Assembly (NCBI RefSeq): GCF_004307425.1
Contig: NZ_SEWZ01000002.1
Span: 562,935-626,934 of the forward strand
Origin: Aquirufa antheringensis
GTDB lineage: Bacteria; Bacteroidota; Bacteroidia; Cytophagales; Spirosomataceae
DNA length: 64,000 nucleotides
Reading direction: 5' to 3'
In this document: positions 62,300 through 64,000 of the stretch, one piece after another
Numbering within the stretch: the stretch's first letter is position 1
Layout: the number at the start of each line of letters is the position of its first letter
Notes under the pieces: generated by a model
What the model was told of the DNA's origin: nothing
Database searches by the model: none
What the model saw: only the letters and a program-made list of their open reading frames with translations
Translations under genes and position numbers: made by a program

Positions 62300-63175
62300 T
62301 TATTCCCCGAAAAGTCCGCTTGATAAATAGCGATCTCCGCGGTCGCAAATGATGCAGACGATCACACCTTCCTCTAACTCAGTCGCTAAGCGTAAGCTGG
62401 CTAAAACACTGCCGCCACTGCTCATCCCACCGAATACGCCTTCGACTTTAGCGAGTGCCTGTGTCATCGCGGTGGCATCTGCTTCTGAAATGTCCATCAC
62501 GCGGTCTACGCGGGAGGGGTCATAGATTTTAGGTCGGTATTCGATAGGCCAGCGGCGGATGCCTGGGATTTTAGAGCCGTCTGTGGGCTGGCAGCCTACG
62601 ATTTGGATGGCTGGATTTTGTTCCTTTAAGTACATCGACGTGCCCATAATGGTGCCCGTGGTGCCCATAGAGCTCACGAAGTGAGTTACGGTGCCTTTTG
62701 TGTCGCGGTAGATTTCGGGTCCCGTCGTTTTGTAATGGGCCAAATAATTATCCGGATTCTCGAACTGATTCAGCATAAAGAACTCGCCGCTGGCGGCTTT
62801 TTCAACGGCGTAATCACGGGCGGATTCGATGCTTTCTGTCAAGGTCACTGTAGCGCCAAAGGCTTCCATCGTCAAGACGCGTTCCCGCGTGGAATTCGCT
62901 GGCATCGCTAATTCGATTTCGATATCATATAAACGGGCAATCATGGCTAACGCGATGCCCGTGTTACCAGAGGTCGCTTCGATGAGCTTCATCCCTGCTT
63001 TCAATTCCCCGCGCTGGATGGCGCCTTCGATCATGTTTTTCGCGGCGCGGTCTTTGACCGAACCTCCCGGATTATTTCCTTCTAACTTCCCGTAAATCTT
63101 GACCTTCGGGTTTGGGTTCAAACGCGATAATTCGACTAAAGGCGTGTTTCCGACTAATTCTAACAGCTGGCTCAT
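62300..63175 (-). CDS. cysM: Cysteine synthase (O-acetylserine sulfhydrylase B type)
   Basis: This 291-residue fold-type II PLP enzyme makes cysteine from O-acetylserine and sulfide (or thiosulfate). The PLP lysine is K41 in NPGGSVKDRAA, the phosphate-binding loop is TSGNTGIA near 70-77, and SSMGTTGTIMG near 172-182 matches the cofactor phosphate site. ATG 63175 gives the standard N-terminus SQLLELVGNTPLVEL; an upstream frame lies in the cysE gene. It starts one base after the cysE stop. The A/B subtype call (CysM rather than CysK) is from overall look and length only. Confidence 0.9.
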   Translation of the reverse strand: MSQLLELVGNTPLVELSRLNPNPKVKIYGKLEGNNPGGSVKDRAAKNMIEGAIQRGELKAGMKLIEATSGNTGIALAMIARLYDIEIELAMPANSTRERVLTMEAFGATVTLTESIESARDYAVEKAASGEFFMLNQFENPDNYLAHYKTTGPEIYRDTKGTVTHFVSSMGTTGTIMGTSMYLKEQNPAIQIVGCQPTDGSKIPGIRRWPIEYRPKIYDPSRVDRVMDISEADATAMTQALAKVEGVFGGMSSGGSVLASLRLATELEEGVIVCIICDRGDRYLSSGLFGE

Positions 63176-63176
63176 A

Positions 63177-63980
63177 TTAATCTTGGATAACTTTGACGTT
63201 TTCTTGGTGGTAAATCTTCGTGTTAGGGGCAACGCTGCGCGTTAACCAGACGTTTCCGCCTATAATCGAGTTTTTTCCTACAACCGTCTCGCCGCCTAAA
63301 ATGGTGGCTCCGGAGTAGATGACCACGCCGTCTTCGATAGTGGGGTGGCGCTTCGTGGAAGCCATCGATTTATCGACAGAAAGGGCTCCTAAGGTGACTC
63401 CTTGGTAGATTTTCACGCGTTCCCCTATGATGGTGGTTTCCCCAATCACGATTCCGGTGCCGTGGTCCATAAAGAAATAGCGACCGATGCTTGCGCCAGG
63501 GTGGATGTCGATACCGGTTTTGGAATGGGCATATTCTGTCAAAATCCGCGGAATCAACGGCACTTTCTCCTGGTGCAATCCGTGCGCTAAGCGGTAAAAG
63601 GCCAAGGCGTAAAAGCCGGGATAAGTCCGGATCACTTCGTAGGAAGTGGTCGCCGCCGGGTCGCCCGCCACCATCGCTTCCACGTCCGTTTGCAAGAGGT
63701 CGTAGATGGCTGGAATTTGGCCTAAAAAGCGGTGAGCAATGACCGCAGGATCTTCCGAAAGCTGTTCTTTCATCGAATACAACAGACTTTCAAGCCCATT
63801 TTCGATGCTTTCCCACACGGCTTTCAGTTCGGACACCTCCTTAAAATGCAGTCGCGTTTGTTCCGGGAAAAGCGTCAAAACGATTTTCGTGAACAACTTT
63901 TTGATGTCAGAAGTCGCCGGAAAAGGGGGCGTCTGCTGGTGTTGCGCGACTATCTTGTCTAAAAATTCGTTAGGAAGCAT
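63177..63980 (-). CDS. cysE: Serine O-acetyltransferase
   Basis: This 267-residue enzyme makes O-acetylserine from serine and acetyl-CoA, feeding the cysteine synthase encoded directly downstream. The N-terminal helical domain is followed by a left-handed beta-helix: IDIHPGASIGRYFFMDHGTG near 156-175 contains the catalytic His pair, then IGETTIIGERVKIYQGVTLGALS (from about 178). Its stop is one base from the cysM ATG, a classic cysE-cysM operon. The start at 63980 is 20 bases from the window end; the promoter lies outside or at the edge. Confidence 0.92.
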   Translation of the reverse strand: MLPNEFLDKIVAQHQQTPPFPATSDIKKLFTKIVLTLFPEQTRLHFKEVSELKAVWESIENGLESLLYSMKEQLSEDPAVIAHRFLGQIPAIYDLLQTDVEAMVAGDPAATTSYEVIRTYPGFYALAFYRLAHGLHQEKVPLIPRILTEYAHSKTGIDIHPGASIGRYFFMDHGTGIVIGETTIIGERVKIYQGVTLGALSVDKSMASTKRHPTIEDGVVIYSGATILGGETVVGKNSIIGGNVWLTRSVAPNTKIYHQENVKVIQD

Positions 63981-64000
63981 GGCTTAAAAGTAAATCGGTT

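Overview
The window is a bacterial chromosome segment, most likely from a Bacteroidota and plausibly a Cytophagales-like freshwater lineage. Supporting signs are TAnnTTTG promoter elements, almost no Shine-Dalgarno sequences, Wza-type SLBB exporters paired with kinase-less Wzz proteins, Wzi-type barrels, a GH95 fucosidase and AbiE. The genus cannot be fixed from the sequence alone. It is mainly a surface-polysaccharide region followed by ordinary metabolic genes.

1-18,110 is strongly AT-rich and almost all on the + strand, with genes overlapping by a few bases. It encodes the end of a Wzx flippase, a Wzy-like polymerase, several glycosyltransferases, two DegT-family aminotransferases, a frameshifted AsnB-like amidotransferase and a PglC-type initiating transferase. 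Inside it (8,552-13,729) sits an unusual set: a stand-alone amino-acid adenylation enzyme, a formyltransferase, a carrier protein, a catalytically complete KAS III, a second carrier protein, an SDR reductase and a metallo-beta-lactamase-fold hydrolase. I infer that this set builds an unusual (formyl-)aminoacyl or short hydroxyacyl group for an amino sugar. A PglD/PglE/PglC-like trio follows, then an AAA ATPase with a small PD-(D/E)xK-like partner (candidate defence pair). The AT-rich block ends inside the remnant of another initiating transferase gene at about 18,111.

18,500-26,000 has higher GC. It carries a possible small RNA, a GNAT-like/HTH pair, the first SLBB exporter and Wzz pair, an array of mini-hairpins, an AbiEi/AbiEii toxin-antitoxin operon and an orphan HTH gene preceded by a 22-bp inverted repeat.

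26,000-46,800 holds a second Wzx/Wzy-type export set: sugar epimerase, WecG-family transferase, methyltransferase, acyltransferase, second SLBB and Wzz, unusual glycosyltransferases, Wzx, three Wzi paralogues, a Wzy/WaaL-type polymerase and a WcaJ-type initiating transferase. Two polysaccharide systems therefore lie next to each other, the first looking like an exchangeable cassette.

46,800-64,000 is mostly housekeeping and periplasmic: PEGA protein, a Cys/Met-metabolism PLP enzyme, LptB, a lipoprotein, amidohydrolases (one a tandem fusion with a degenerate half), a ferritin-like protein, a GH95 fucosidase, a TylF-like methyltransferase, a DUF4143 ATPase preceded by 33-bp repeats, a secreted metallopeptidase-like pair, tRNA-Phe, and the cysteine genes cysM and cysE. 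Hairpin repeat families recur between genes. Identifications rest on reading motifs by eye; no database search was run.
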